Below are positions 47,492-58,557 of a stretch of 64,000 nt of DNA, piece by piece. Position 1 is the stretch's first letter. Each line of letters starts with the position of its first letter. Below the pieces are notes generated by a model. The model was not told where the DNA came from. It ran no database searches and worked only from the letters and a program-made list of their open reading frames with translations. The DNA comes from Engraulis encrasicolus (taxonomy: Eukaryota > Chordata > Actinopteri > Clupeiformes > Engraulidae), in the NCBI RefSeq assembly GCF_034702125.1, contig NC_085869.1:20833177-20897176 (forward strand), given 5' to 3'. Both the position numbers and the translations under genes were made by a program.

Positions 47492-48818
47492 GTAGCCTTT
47501 TGGCTCACCAACAAGAAGTGAACACTTAATTCAGCAACCTTTCTTTTACGTACATGCATGTTGTTTTAGCTTACAGTATAGTGATGCAAAATGATATGAC
47601 AGAATACAGTAATCTTTGTTTTTAAATTCATCAAGACATCCAATTTCACAAAACACTGAAATATTGTTTCTGCTAGGTTATTTTTAACTTTCTCATAAAT
47701 ACTACTATGTAACTGTATGTAGGTGTGAAAGAAATAGCAATCTGACTCATATTGTTTATCCACAAGTCTCCACTCCAGCCACACCTTCATGCATTTGCAG
47801 TCACCCAAAACCTACCACAAGACCCCCCCCCCCACAGACAAATTGACAGGTGCATTCACAGCCACCAATACCCCACCACAACGAGCACCCCCATCCAGTT
47901 CACCCTCCCACCTTCAAACCACATGCTCAGTGTCAAAGACCGAGACAAAGGTAGTAATGCACAAGTCCATATATGACATCTATCTGAATTGTAAGAATAA
48001 TTGTATGGCATATTAAACATTCTACACATTATAACATACATAATTGATGAAGTATTGGTATGTTAGACCTTTTACATTATAGGTACACTGTGCAGGAAAT
48101 GGCTAAAAAAGGTAGCCTCCTGCAACTATGCTGCTCATTGAAACTGGGTTGTCTATTGCCAAATTTGATCTTTTCATGAACGTTTACTAATATTTTCTAG
48201 GATGGCCCAAGTAGTCATTTTTACAGCTAAAATGGTTATTTCTGGAAATTAAATGTTTCCAGTCATAATAAATACTTTGATGGTGGTGGTAAGTATTCAT
48301 GAAAAAGGTTAGCCTGGAAAACCAGCACCAACTGCTGGACGGCAAAATGTTTTGCATCCAATCCATTTAGGCTGGTTTATCAGGCTAGAAAAAGGTAACA
48401 TTAGTGAATGGATAGAGGACAGGATCAGAATGGATGTCCATTTGAGAAAAGCAGGCGATGTAAAAACATTTTCATAAACTAATTTTAGAATGATTGAAAG
48501 TGCATAAGTCACTCACGTTTCAGTACACGTCTGGACGGCGCAACGACAGCCATGCGCCACTATTATATGGATTTTTTTGTTTTTTTTTGTTTTTAGTGAA
48601 CTATCTAAGAAGCATATTCATTGCAGCATATCAGCCACCAATACTAATGATGAATTCATGGGCATTAAATGCTGTTACTCCACCTGACGTCTTAGCCCAA
48701 AACAACGTCTTTCACCCGTAAATGCAGTTTTGATAGACTCTGTCCAGTACAGTATGCATATATCTGTATCTACATCAGATCTATAGTACACCTTGCAGGT
48801 ACAGATTCAACAAGATTT
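47492..48818. other. Intergenic, no feature recognised
   Basis: No gene, TIR element or array was recognised apart from a short poly-C near 47826. Confidence 0.5.
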
Positions 48819-49142
48819 GGTTACACATTACTTGATGCCGGCGTCATATGAATGACATAATCTTACAGTGTCATAAATTAATTGTGTCAAAGCAGTGTCA
48901 TGACGCACTCATGAGTCATAAACATTATGTCAATGTCATAAAGTTTTTATGGTCATGAAGAGTTGACATTGTGAGGGCTGTCTTTACCATAATGAATGTC
49001 ACTTCATTTCAACAGTCATAAGCTTAAATGTTTATGACATGGACATGATGTTTATGACACGTCCATGACTGTGTTACGACACCATTATGACACTGTTATG
49101 TCATACCTACCGTATGATGCCGACGTCAAGTAAAGTGTTACC
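48819..49142. mobile_element. Palindromic MITE with GGTTACAC/GTGTTACC ends, copy D
   Basis: The left TACTTGATGCCGGCGTCATA mirrors the right TATGATGCCGACGTCAAGTA plus AAGTGTTACC. Many CATGA/TCATG pairs are inside. Length is 324 bp. Confidence 0.82.
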
Positions 49143-50078
49143 CACATTTTTATGTTTTAAGACACAAAACACATGCCTGTTTGCCTGCGCTGTCTGACTC
49201 GGCATCATCCAGGATGTTTGAGCCCCATGAGACTTCAAACTGGCCATAAGTGTACCCATAAGTGTATGGCTACTACCACAGCAGGGGGTACAGGACACAC
49301 CACACAGTGATCTGACAGGCAGTTTGACAGACTGTTGACCTAAAGCTTTTAATGTTGAAACTGTTCAGGGATGGATAAAAAGCATTTTAACACTTAGAGA
49401 GCAGGACCAACATCACTAGTGTCGAATTAACACTACAGTGTACTGTGCAGGCAGGCTGCCAGTGAAGTGATCCTGTCCTGGTGTGGAGCTGTCTTCTGAG
49501 TCAGTGACACATTAGCCGAAAATATTTTTAGTTTGAAAAGGTTGGGTGATTCATTTCACCAAGACGGTGTAGTATCAAGAGAACCCATGTGCATGCCAGG
49601 AGATAGGGTGGCTGTGGTCATCTGACATATACTGAGAATTTTATGTTTTGGTGTCATGAATCGGAACTTATGAATATGGCAGTGGTCATCTCATGCCTCC
49701 AGGGCTGAGGCACTAGGTCTAGCACTGGACTTCAGAGGTAGAGTATGTCATTCTTAGTTTATTTCCAGTGTTGGTCAGTAATGTATTAATGTAATATTTA
49801 CTTAGTTACAATGCTAAATACCTTAAGTTACAAAGCATTACAATGCCATGGATTTAGTGATATTCAGTGTGGTTGGTCAGAAAGAAGCTATTCCTGAACC
49901 TGACAGTTTTTAGTCTGCATGCTGCCAAAAACCACCTCCTGGATGAGAGGTGAAAAAGTCATGACTCATGAGCTTGATTTACACTGTAATATATTGCCAG
50001 ATCCATATTTAGGCCTACAGTTCTTTTGGCGAAAGTAACTAAAGTAATGCAAAAGTAGTGTAATGCCTTACATTTTAA
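49143..50078. other. Intergenic, no feature recognised
   Basis: No coding remnant or inverted-repeat structure was recognised. Confidence 0.5.
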
Positions 50079-50374
50079 AGGGGTATGCCACTATTTTGGG
50101 GCTTCAGATTCATGATACACAGGACGAGATGGTTTACTGTCCATTGTGCCACTAGATGTTAAAGGGGTATGCCACTATTTTGGGGCTTTAAAGAGGAAAT
50201 GTATGCTACACAGATACATTGACTTTCACTAGCTTAGCGACATATCCCCTCTTTTAACTGGTCTTAAAGCAAGACAACGCTTAACATGAAAAATAAGACA
50301 CTTTACCGCCTTTATAAACCCCAGCCAACGATTTTAACTGTATTAAGCCCCAAAATAGTGGCATACCCCTTTAA
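50079..50374. mobile_element. Palindromic MITE, copy 3, with deleted left arm
   Basis: The right arm (50190-50374) is full length, but the left arm keeps only AAAGGGGTATGCCACTATTT and about ten more bases (50161-50190) before joining the loop. A second left-end fragment, AAAGGGGTATGCCACTATTT, lies at about 50079-50104. This looks like partial duplication plus internal deletion. Confidence 0.82.
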
Positions 50375-51117
50375 GCTGCATGAGTTGCCTTGATGTTGAG
50401 AGTGGCGTGGAGGTCGTAACGTCCGTCAATTTTGGGACACATCATCAGTAGTGTTCCTTTGAATCAGGGGGTGTTTCGGCCTTTTAACACTAACAGTAAC
50501 AAGTAATCAGTAATGCATTACAGTGTTTGAGTAACTTTATTTCCAAAACTGATGCTGTCCATTCAGAAATGTTATCTTTGACTTATTGTTGGAAATTCAC
50601 TCTTTTCATACATGAATAGGGGGATATTCTCCATGTCTACCATTTAGAACTACCACAGATCTCTAGCTGCAAAACTTGCTATACTTGAGTCAGAGCAGAA
50701 AATATGAGTTAATTATTTAGTAAATGGTTATGAAAAGATCGTATTTGTGAATGGACAGCACACATTTTGAAAGTAAATGACTAAAATTACATACCGGACC
50801 TTTAAAAGTGGCTGTGCAATGTCACGCTCATAAGGGGGTGAGGATTAACAACTGTCAGCTGTAACAGCCTGTTGGAACTGGACTCAGACACAGCACCCAC
50901 TCACTCTTATTCTGTGCTTGACGGACAGCAAGCCCCCAGACTGCCTTGCATTTTTTAATTTAGTAAGACCCTGCGGTGCTGGAACTTAATTGATTCAAAT
51001 GTATGCTACTGAGATAACCTCAGCAGAAACCCTTAAAGTGTTGACATCTTGGAAGTGGATAGATTCCAGCTCATCTGCATATTTTAAGTGCTTTCATGAA
51101 CATTTGGGTAAAGAAGA

Positions 51118-51184
<67 letters not shown>

Positions 51185-52398
51185 GCATGCTGAGATAATT
51201 ACAGAAGCACAGTCTACTAATCAAGTGAGATGTGACAAGCTGTGTCACCACAACATAAGGTTTTCAGGGCGACTCGTGACAGAAACGCAATAAAAAAATG
51301 GGATGAATTCAGATTAGCAATTTACATTAACCTTAGTTGCATTATGACCTATGCGAAGTGGCAAATAATCCACCCACTTGCAACCAATTTTTTTTTATAT
51401 GCGGTAAATAAATGTCCAGACTGGGTTTCTCATTTACAGTAATGGGTCAGAAAAACTGGGTACCCTTCACACCCTATGCTTGGTTAACTACGTACATATT
51501 TCTGTTCATTCATTCTAACTGTAAACAAGCATAGTTATTGGTTTGGACATATGAAATATTCCACACATATTCATACTCACGTAGGATATAAGGTCCACTT
51601 TGATTGTCTTTCTAAAGCTGCTGTACTACTGTCCCTATTTGAAGGTGACATCATGGGTCATCTTTTTTAACATTTCTACAGACACTGTCCTGAAAAAAAC
51701 CCACATTTTACAGTTATGGTTGCTTATGGATCTGTTGAAAGAGTTGGTAGTAACAGAAATGTATTACAACATGATGTCAGTGATGACAAAACCAGTTTGG
51801 ACATGCCCTGAACTTTCTCTCCATGTTGTGCGGTTGATCAGATTTAGGACTTTTCAAACAGTGTCACCAGATTTTCTCATGCGTTTCTCAAACTAGCTCA
51901 ACCTGTTTTGTTACTATGGGCTAAAACACTGCACTAAGTACTTTACCAAGCCTGCATGGCAGGACTTTTCTTCACTTACCCTTTTCAGACTTACCACAAA
52001 TGCACAGCAGAGGTCACTGTTGCCATTTCAACCTGCCCTGTTCACAACACTAAAAGGTAAAGCACAGTGGTCAGTGAGTGAAAAAGCATCATACATCCAA
52101 AATCATGCTTGCTGAACACCACTCATATCAACCACACATCTCATTGCATTAAACTGCATTTGGCAGACACTTTTTTCAACTAAACTGACTTACAATCGAG
52201 GATATAATCATAGCCAACATCACTAACAGATACTAATTGCACAGGAAATATACAAAGCAACAAGTGCAGATGCTAAGTAGATTTACTTTTTTTTAGTACA
52301 TTACCACAGGGTCAAGTGGAGTACCCACACGCACACACAAAAATGCCATAGAGTCAGGCCCGGGACTGGGGCAGCTCAAGCATTAGTGTGTAGTATAT
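50375..52398. other. Intergenic, mostly unrecognised
   Basis: Only a GT array (51119-51181) stands out. Short open frames here lack any family signature. Confidence 0.5.
51119..51181. repeat. (GT)n microsatellite
   Basis: About 31 GT units. Confidence 0.97.
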
Positions 52399-52719
52399 CA
52401 GTGTTTCTCAACAGGGGTGCCGGGGCATGAATTATGTAATGTAATACATATTTGTCTAAATTGATAAGTTAATGCTTGTCAGTGGAATCTTTCATCTGCC
52501 AATTATGCACAATAAAGTAAATATAGGTCACCCCACTCAGCTGCAACTTCGAACGTAGGTCGTGTGACGTCTCCAAATGTGTTACTTTTCTAAGCTTGTG
52601 TGGTAGGCCTATCGGATGCAATGCCATGTTACGGCTTGTTGGTTTGGGGTGCCTTGACATTTTTCATGAATTGAAAGGGTGCCTTGCCTAAAAAAAGGTT
52701 GAGAAACACTGTAGTAGAT
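52391..52719. mobile_element. hAT-type element, 313 bp, near-exact 8-bp TSD
   Basis: The element spans 52399-52711. CAGTGTTTCTCAAC and GTTGAGAAACACTG are exact inverted ends. The flanks are TAGTATAT and TAGTAGAT (7 of 8). GGGGTGCC motifs occur near both ends. Confidence 0.87.
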
Positions 52720-52943
52720 AGTCCATATTAGTAGGATTACATAATGCTGACCCTTTGATCCGAGTGTTGAAGAAGTGTATGTCTTTAACGTACCTTTCGG
52801 TGCAGATGATATCAGCTGCAATCTCTCACTTGCTTAAACAACTCGACTACATCATGACCACACTGCTACTGCAATACTGACTTAATAAATGTCTTCAATA
52901 ACAGATTAAGATTGGGTTATTACCATGTTGGTTAGTAACAACA

Positions 52944-53290
52944 CTCTAATTCAGGGGTGGGGAACCTATGTCTCGAGGGCCATTTGTGGCCCTTGGAGCC
53001 GCTTTATCCGGCACCCGATATAATTTTAATGTTATTCAGCTTCACATGAAATATGAACTATTTTGTAAAGGAATCTTAGAAAATGCATTTGCAATACAAT
53101 TAAGTTGTATTCAGGGAGCCTAGAGAAGGTGGTGTTTGTTTAAAGGGTGGCTGCCTCTAATATAAGCCTAAAGTGAAGGGATTAATCCTAGTTTGTGTTC
53201 ATAGTACGGCCCTCGGAGGACTTTTACGCCCCTCGGATGAATTTCAAGTGGCCCTTCGAATGAAAAAGGTTCCCCACCCCTGCTCTAATT
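52944..53290. mobile_element. hAT-type element with 8-bp TSD, inverted copy of the 14781 family
   Basis: The element spans 52952-53282 (331 bp, the same length as the 14781 copy). It starts CAGGGGTGGGGAACCT and ends AGGTTCCCCACCCCTG. CTCTAATT flanks both sides (52944-52951, 53283-53290). Compared with 14781 the interior reads in the opposite orientation. Confidence 0.93.
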
Positions 53291-53771
53291 GATAGGGTCT
53301 AGTACTTGAAAGGGTTAATATGCTTCAAGTGCTGCATCGGGTTTTCTTCAGCAGATGGCAGCATACTACTGTAAAACAGTGCACATTTGTTGACCCAGTG
53401 CCATGCAATCACCATCAGTGTAGTAGAGTATAGTGTAGTGGTCAGTAAATTACTGGCTGGAACACGGCATGTTGAAAAGAACTGTCCCCGGCCGCCACTG
53501 AGTGAGGAAAACTATTTTCAAACTCGTCCCTGTCACCGCTGACACATCTGGCTTTCTCTGAACTCTCGACCCACAATAATTTGCCGCGTAGGCCGTCCAA
53601 TTTACAGCACCTTCACAAGGGCACATAGACACCATTAGTCATGCCAGCAGGGCAGCTAGTCAGGCCAGCGCCGTGACAGCCATACTGGGCTGAATTTAAG
53701 AGCAGATTAGAAATAAACACGCATGTGCTGTGCTCCCTCCCTTACATATGACTCATGCATATAGTCTATAT

Positions 53772-54092
53772 CAGTGATTCTCAAACTTTTTCAGACCAAG
53801 GACCACTCCCTCCCCCTAAAAATGTTCTGGCACCACCTGTCAACTGAATTGACAGTTGACAGGTGCTAATTTGACACTGCTCATTTCGATGCAGATCACT
53901 TGCTTTTTATGCACATTAGAAGCCTGTCTTATTGTGGTTATAATATGGCTTCAGCTATGTTTAGCTTTGTAATAATGTTACAAATAAAGCCTACTGCTAG
54001 TTTTTCTTGGAAAAGTAGAAATCCCCTCGTGGACCACCTGAGCTCTGTCACGGACCACCAGTGGTCCCTGGACCACACTTTGAGAATCGGTG
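53772..54092. mobile_element. hAT-type element (CAGTGATTCTCAAAC ends)
   Basis: The left CAGTGATTCTCAAACTTTTT mirrors the right TTTGAGAATCGGTG. GGACCAC motifs lie near both ends. No clear TSD, about 321 bp. Confidence 0.75.
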
Positions 54093-54740
54093 ATACATGG
54101 ATGAAAAAGTGAACCTCTGGATAACTGACTGAAATGTAGGTTACTACGTATGCTGACAACAGTTCAAAATACTGAATGAATAGGTCTAGTGTGTGCCACT
54201 CTGTGTGTTTTGTGTCATTCTCCATATTCGTACATGTACATGCTGTAGCCTATGCACTCTTGTAAAGCTGTAGAAATGGTAGTGAAGCTTTGTGTGAATC
54301 ATGGTGCTAGATCTTTGAAGCAAAGCCTTGAAAGAGTTTGTTCCATAGTTCTGTACAGCAAATATCAATTAATGTTTTAAATATGGCTATGGTTTCCCTT
54401 TTAGGAGTGCTTGGACGTTGCTTAAAATGTCACATTTCTACCTGTCCGCAGAATGAAGAAAGGGTTTAAAGGTTTTTGAGTTGTGTTAATACTTGCACCG
54501 GTGGTTAGCTGCATCAATGGGCTTTCATGGCAATAACGGTTGCATTATTTGAAAAATAGAAAAAAACTTGGCATGAAATGATCTTGACATATGTACATTC
54601 CTTTAAGCTGGGTGGTTGGACAATTCACAACTAGTTTTCTGCCTAATTGGATAACACCTATTGTCTCTGTAATAGTAGTAATGCAGATGGATGTGTATAC
54701 CTAATTTTCTCTGTGTGATTGGTGTATCAAAACATCTTTG
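54093..54740. other. Intergenic, no feature recognised
   Basis: Nothing beyond short non-credible frames. Confidence 0.5.
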
Positions 54741-55030
54741 AGGGCAGTCATGAGTAAGCGGTTAGGGCGTCAAACTTGTAACCCAAAGGTTGCCGGTTCA
54801 ACTCCTGACCCGCCAGGTTGGTTGGGGGAGTAACTAACCAGTGCTCTCCCCCATCCTCCTCTATGACTGAGTTACCCTGAGCATGGTACCGTCCTGCCAC
54901 ACTGCTCCCTTGGGGGCTGCCCCCTTGCATGGGTGAGGCATAAATGCAATTTCGTTGTGTGCAGTGTTCACTTGTGTGCTGTGGAGTGCTGTGTCACAAT
55001 GACAATGGTAGTTGGAGTTTCCCAGTTGGG
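54741..55030 (+). mobile_element. tRNA-derived SINE
   Basis: The head GTAAGCGGTTAGGGCGTC and the B-box-like GGTTCAACTCC (about 54795) form a tRNA-like Pol III promoter. The body runs through CTCCCCCATCCTCCTC and GGGGGCTGCCCCCTTGCA to AGTTGGAGTTTCCCAGTTGG. A diverged minus-strand copy is at 30580-30842. It is a different family from the 17621 SINE. Confidence 0.85.
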
Positions 55031-55467
55031 TTTTCATAAGGCTCTGTCTAGCTCCCTGAGTGACGTTAGCTTGTGTTACAGCCTATTGTAAATATGCAGA
55101 GGAATTTCTCCACACAGAAAATATTGTTTTCAGTTTAACCAAGCATTACATGTGATTGCACAAGATTATAATAATAACATCCTTGTGTTCTTTTTGCTAG
55201 ATAGATAGTTGTGTTTATTCTTCTGTTAAATCGCATTGGTGACACATCTGCTTTTCATGAATTTCTGAGTAGGGTGCGCAGTTAGAGGTGATGTTGTCCC
55301 AAACATGTAGTCTCCGGGATTTTTGTGTGATATTATTATCATGAATGGAAGGGGGGTCATTGGCAGACTTATGGTGATGTCTGTGTGTTGTGTGCTATAT
55401 GTTTACTGCAATGTGCAATAATGTGCATTAGGTCTGAATGGATGTTTTGTATATGTGTATTTATGCA

Positions 55468-55469
<2 letters not shown>

Positions 55470-55521
<52 letters not shown>

Positions 55522-55550
55522 GCGCGCGCGCGCGCGTGTGTGTGTGTGTA
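55470..55550. repeat. (GT)n / (GC)n compound microsatellite
   Basis: GT run, GTGC units, a pure GC run of about 18 bp, then GT again. The alternating purine-pyrimidine GC core could adopt Z-DNA. Confidence 0.96.
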
Positions 55551-55789
55551 GGTAAAGGGGCTAAAGGAGGGCATTTGGAGGTGTTTATTCAAAATAGGTT
55601 GACTAGCACCACACCATCTGACATACATGTACACTAACCCTGACCTAGGAGACAAAATCTGCCCTCGAATCACAATGCGCTATCTTTGTACTACAGCAGG
55701 TACTACAAATGCAATGTCATTGAGAGGGCCATCAGGTAAAATTCATGAATTCCCTCCTAACTAGATCGTAATGGAAATGGTTTGACATG

Positions 55790-56155
55790 GTGTAGTACAG
55801 CGGTTCCCAAACTTTTCCCCCTGCGCACCCCCTTGTACATTTCAATGTAGTTCGCGCACCCCCTGAGCGAATATTTTGGTGTGCTGATGGCCACGCAAGT
55901 ATATTAACTGCGTATTCACTGCACAGTTGTTTTGGGGAATCCTCTTTTCCAACAGTCTAGAAGTTAAACTACACTTCAGATGGACCCTTCCAGCATATAA
56001 TGCACCATACAATTAAAAACTACTCCATGGTCATTAATGCTGGATAAAAACTCACATATCCACCATTGCTCTATTTAGCTCGCGCACCCCCTAATGCCTG
56101 GCTGCGCACCCCCCGGGGGTGCACGCACCACAGTTTGGGAAACCCTGGTGTAGTA
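55790..56155. mobile_element. hAT-type element, 350 bp, exact 8-bp TSD
   Basis: The element spans 55798-56147. The left CAGCGGTTCCCAAACTTTT mirrors the right CAGTTTGGGAAACCCTG. GTGTAGTA flanks both sides (55790-55797, 56148-56155). GCGCACCCCC motifs recur near both ends. Confidence 0.92.
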
Positions 56156-56551
56156 GACGCTTGGTTAAAGAAGATAATCATGAGCTGAGTGAGGGGGAGT
56201 GAGGGTAGGGGTTGGTGGTGACTGGGGTGGATCTTGCAAATGGCAACCAAAGACTTGGGAAAGGCCAAGTGTGCAAGAAGGGATCCCCATTGGCATAGAT
56301 GTGTCTCTGCAAGCAGGTGAGTACAGTACTGTACGTGTTTTATTTGTTCGACACAAAGGAGTCTGTGCCAGAACAGATTACAGTTTCCTTGTAAAGCCTT
56401 CATCACCACAAATTTCCCGAAGTCCATAAATGCATTTTATAATCAAATCATTCATAACCTTTTTAATTGCCCAGCGAGGGACTCTAATAAAATGTCTCTG
56501 AGACCAGGACCTGTTATGACTAATATTTAGTGTGTAAAAATGGCACGCCAG

Positions 56552-56552
56552 C

Positions 56553-56616
<64 letters not shown>
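56552..56616. repeat. (CT)n microsatellite
   Basis: CT run with a CCTC interruption. Confidence 0.97.
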
Positions 56617-56618
<2 letters not shown>

Positions 56619-57063
56619 CAAATGACAAACAGCTAAGAGCCGGCTGGCTATGCATATGACACATTGCAGCGTTCAGATAGGAAAGTGCATTCAGCTGTGC
56701 TGCTGTGGTGGTGGGCCTCTTTCTGTGGCCGGCATATGAATGCCCATGTGTATGATTGCTGTAGGATAATGGGGGATTGCCGGGGATGCGCGGACACTGT
56801 TGGAAATATGCTCTGCCCAGTTTGATAAAGCTGCTTCATTACTTGGATATTGTGTGGCTGGAATCGTTATGAGAGGAGCCCTCTCCAGAGACGCTTTTTT
56901 ATTTATTTATTTATTTTATTGACACAGACAATGTCCATCCATTAAACATTTTTTTGTGGAGCAGTGGGCTGTATTACTGACAGTGTATAACACGTTTAAC
57001 AAGCTCCACATTATCTTTTGTTATCTCAAGGAAGCCCTACATTCCCATTTTAAGGTCTTTTTT

Positions 57064-57119
57064 TAATTTCAGACACACAACAGACGTTTTACACAACGTC
57101 TGTTGTGTGTCTGAAATTA
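57064..57119. repeat. Perfect hairpin, 25-bp arms, 6-nt loop
   Basis: TAATTTCAGACACACAACAG plus ACGTT at the left is exactly mirrored on the right, around TTACAC. Confidence 0.9.
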
Positions 57120-58427
57120 AGTTGCAGATTTGACAATCTATTTGATGTGTATAAAATCAGTTTCTCCAAGACCCAACACTTGGTTCATCACTGTAAGCTT
57201 AATAGCAATTGCTCTTATTGGATACTGGGTGGAGGTTAAAGCGTACACCTGTTTCGCTCTTCACAAGTGTTTGTCACCCTCTAGCGGGGAATGTATTAGT
57301 CGCACCCCTAGCGAAAGCGTCAACATTAATGTCACGGGAGAGGACATGGTGCCTCTGCTTTCCTGCTTGGCTATATAGGCTTCATAAACGTCAAAACCTA
57401 GAGACTAAAAGTTATCCAGACATGATTTGCGCACACCATGGCACATCCAATGAAACTCATCAACGTATGAAACACCAAAATCGTCAAATACTTTCAGCAA
57501 CGCTGGCTATGCGCGGCATTTAGTGACCACTTCTGTTCGTATTTTTTTCCAGCTTGACCTCTAAGAACAGGTGTTTGTCACTGCTGTCACTCACAGAGGA
57601 AGACCAGATGTTTCAACATATTGTATCTCCAGGAAGTCCTAACCCCGTGAATGAGGTGTTAAAGTGAAATGATATTGAAAGGACAATAGACTGAAAGGGA
57701 CGAAACAGCCTTTATTATTAGCCTATTATTATTATTATTATTGACAACAAAACTGAAATAACAGCTTTACTGGCTGTCAAAAGGCAGGTGCGCAATGCGA
57801 GGCAGATACACCAGCGGAGTTACAATTTCACACTAAACCTAGAAAACAATACACAACTAGTTGGCCTACATTGCCATTATTACGCACAGTGCACACCAAC
57901 GCTAAACTTGAAATGTATATCTTCATCTGCCTTGTAATTATGGATGGGCTATTACACGGGGCATGTGAAAGCGCGCGGTTATTTCACTTTGACAGACAGG
58001 TGTATCGCAAAGGAGAAAAAATGGAGGTACTCAAAGACTTCAAATTCCAATAGTAGTAGACAGCGAGTTGAAGAGGGCGGGTTTCCGAGTACTTCTACAT
58101 ACTCCAATCTAGTCCAATGTCTGGAAAGAGAGGGAGAGGGTATTCGCATGTGGGAGTGTCTAGCCGCTGAGCCGTCTGCGTACTGAAGTCTGAAGACAGT
58201 AGTTCTAATGGCATGAGCATTGCATTGCGATTTAGTCCAGCCACTGTATTGTGCGCTTACGAAACGCCACTGGTTTAAACTCTTGACAGTTCATCGAGGA
58301 ACCTATACATCAATAAAGGAGAGTTTGCGGACAAGTACCTAAAAGTAGCGGTGCGCTCCGATACTGACACTTGGTTCATTTCAATAATAACAACAGCAAC
58401 AACAACAACAACAACCGCAAAAGGGAT

Positions 58428-58445
58428 ATGGTGTTGGACATGTGA
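58428..58445 (+). promoter_or_regulatory. Upstream ORF in presumed erbb4 5' leader
   Basis: ATG GTG TTG GAC ATG TGA encodes MVLDM and stops 33 nt before the erbb4 ATG. It contains two in-frame ATGs. It could affect erbb4 translation if the leader is not spliced here (inference). Confidence 0.35.
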
Positions 58446-58478
58446 ATTATAGGAGTTACAACCACCTTCTTGCCCAAA

Positions 58479-58557
58479 ATGAAGCTGGCGTCTTCTCCGT
58501 GTTTGTTTGGCTTTCTTCTGACCGCACTCGTGTTTCGGATGGGCACATCGCAGTCAG
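58479..58557 (+). CDS. erbb4: erbb4 exon 1 (signal peptide)
   Basis: ATG at 58479 has A at -3. The 79 nt encode MKLASSPCLFGFLLTALV, then FRMGTSQS, plus one base, followed by a perfect donor CAG/GTGAGT at 58558. This is a signal peptide: basic K2, hydrophobic core LFGFLLTALVF. Human ERBB4 exon 1 (recalled) encodes a 27-residue MK-x-A... signal peptide ending S-Q-S, also phase 1, as expected for the ErbB receptor family. Position supports the call: ERBB4 lies downstream of IKZF2 in the same orientation in mammals. ErbB4 is a neuregulin-binding receptor tyrosine kinase at the plasma membrane. Only this exon is visible, so identity rests on a short peptide, phase and synteny. Confidence 0.68.

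Larger units (their letters stand above)
56617..58478 (+). other. Upstream region and 5' UTR of erbb4 (inferred)
   Basis: Contains a perfect 25-bp-arm hairpin at 57064-57119, an ATT run (57719-57742) and an (AAC)n run (58384-58415). The last few hundred bases probably include the erbb4 promoter and 5' UTR. A 6-codon upstream ORF (including stop) lies at 58428-58445. No TATA box was recognised. Confidence 0.4.

Noticed and set aside
57871..58186. Open frames just upstream of erbb4 exon 1
   Set aside because: Overlapping frames of similar length with no signal peptide or domain, likely 5' flanking or UTR sequence.
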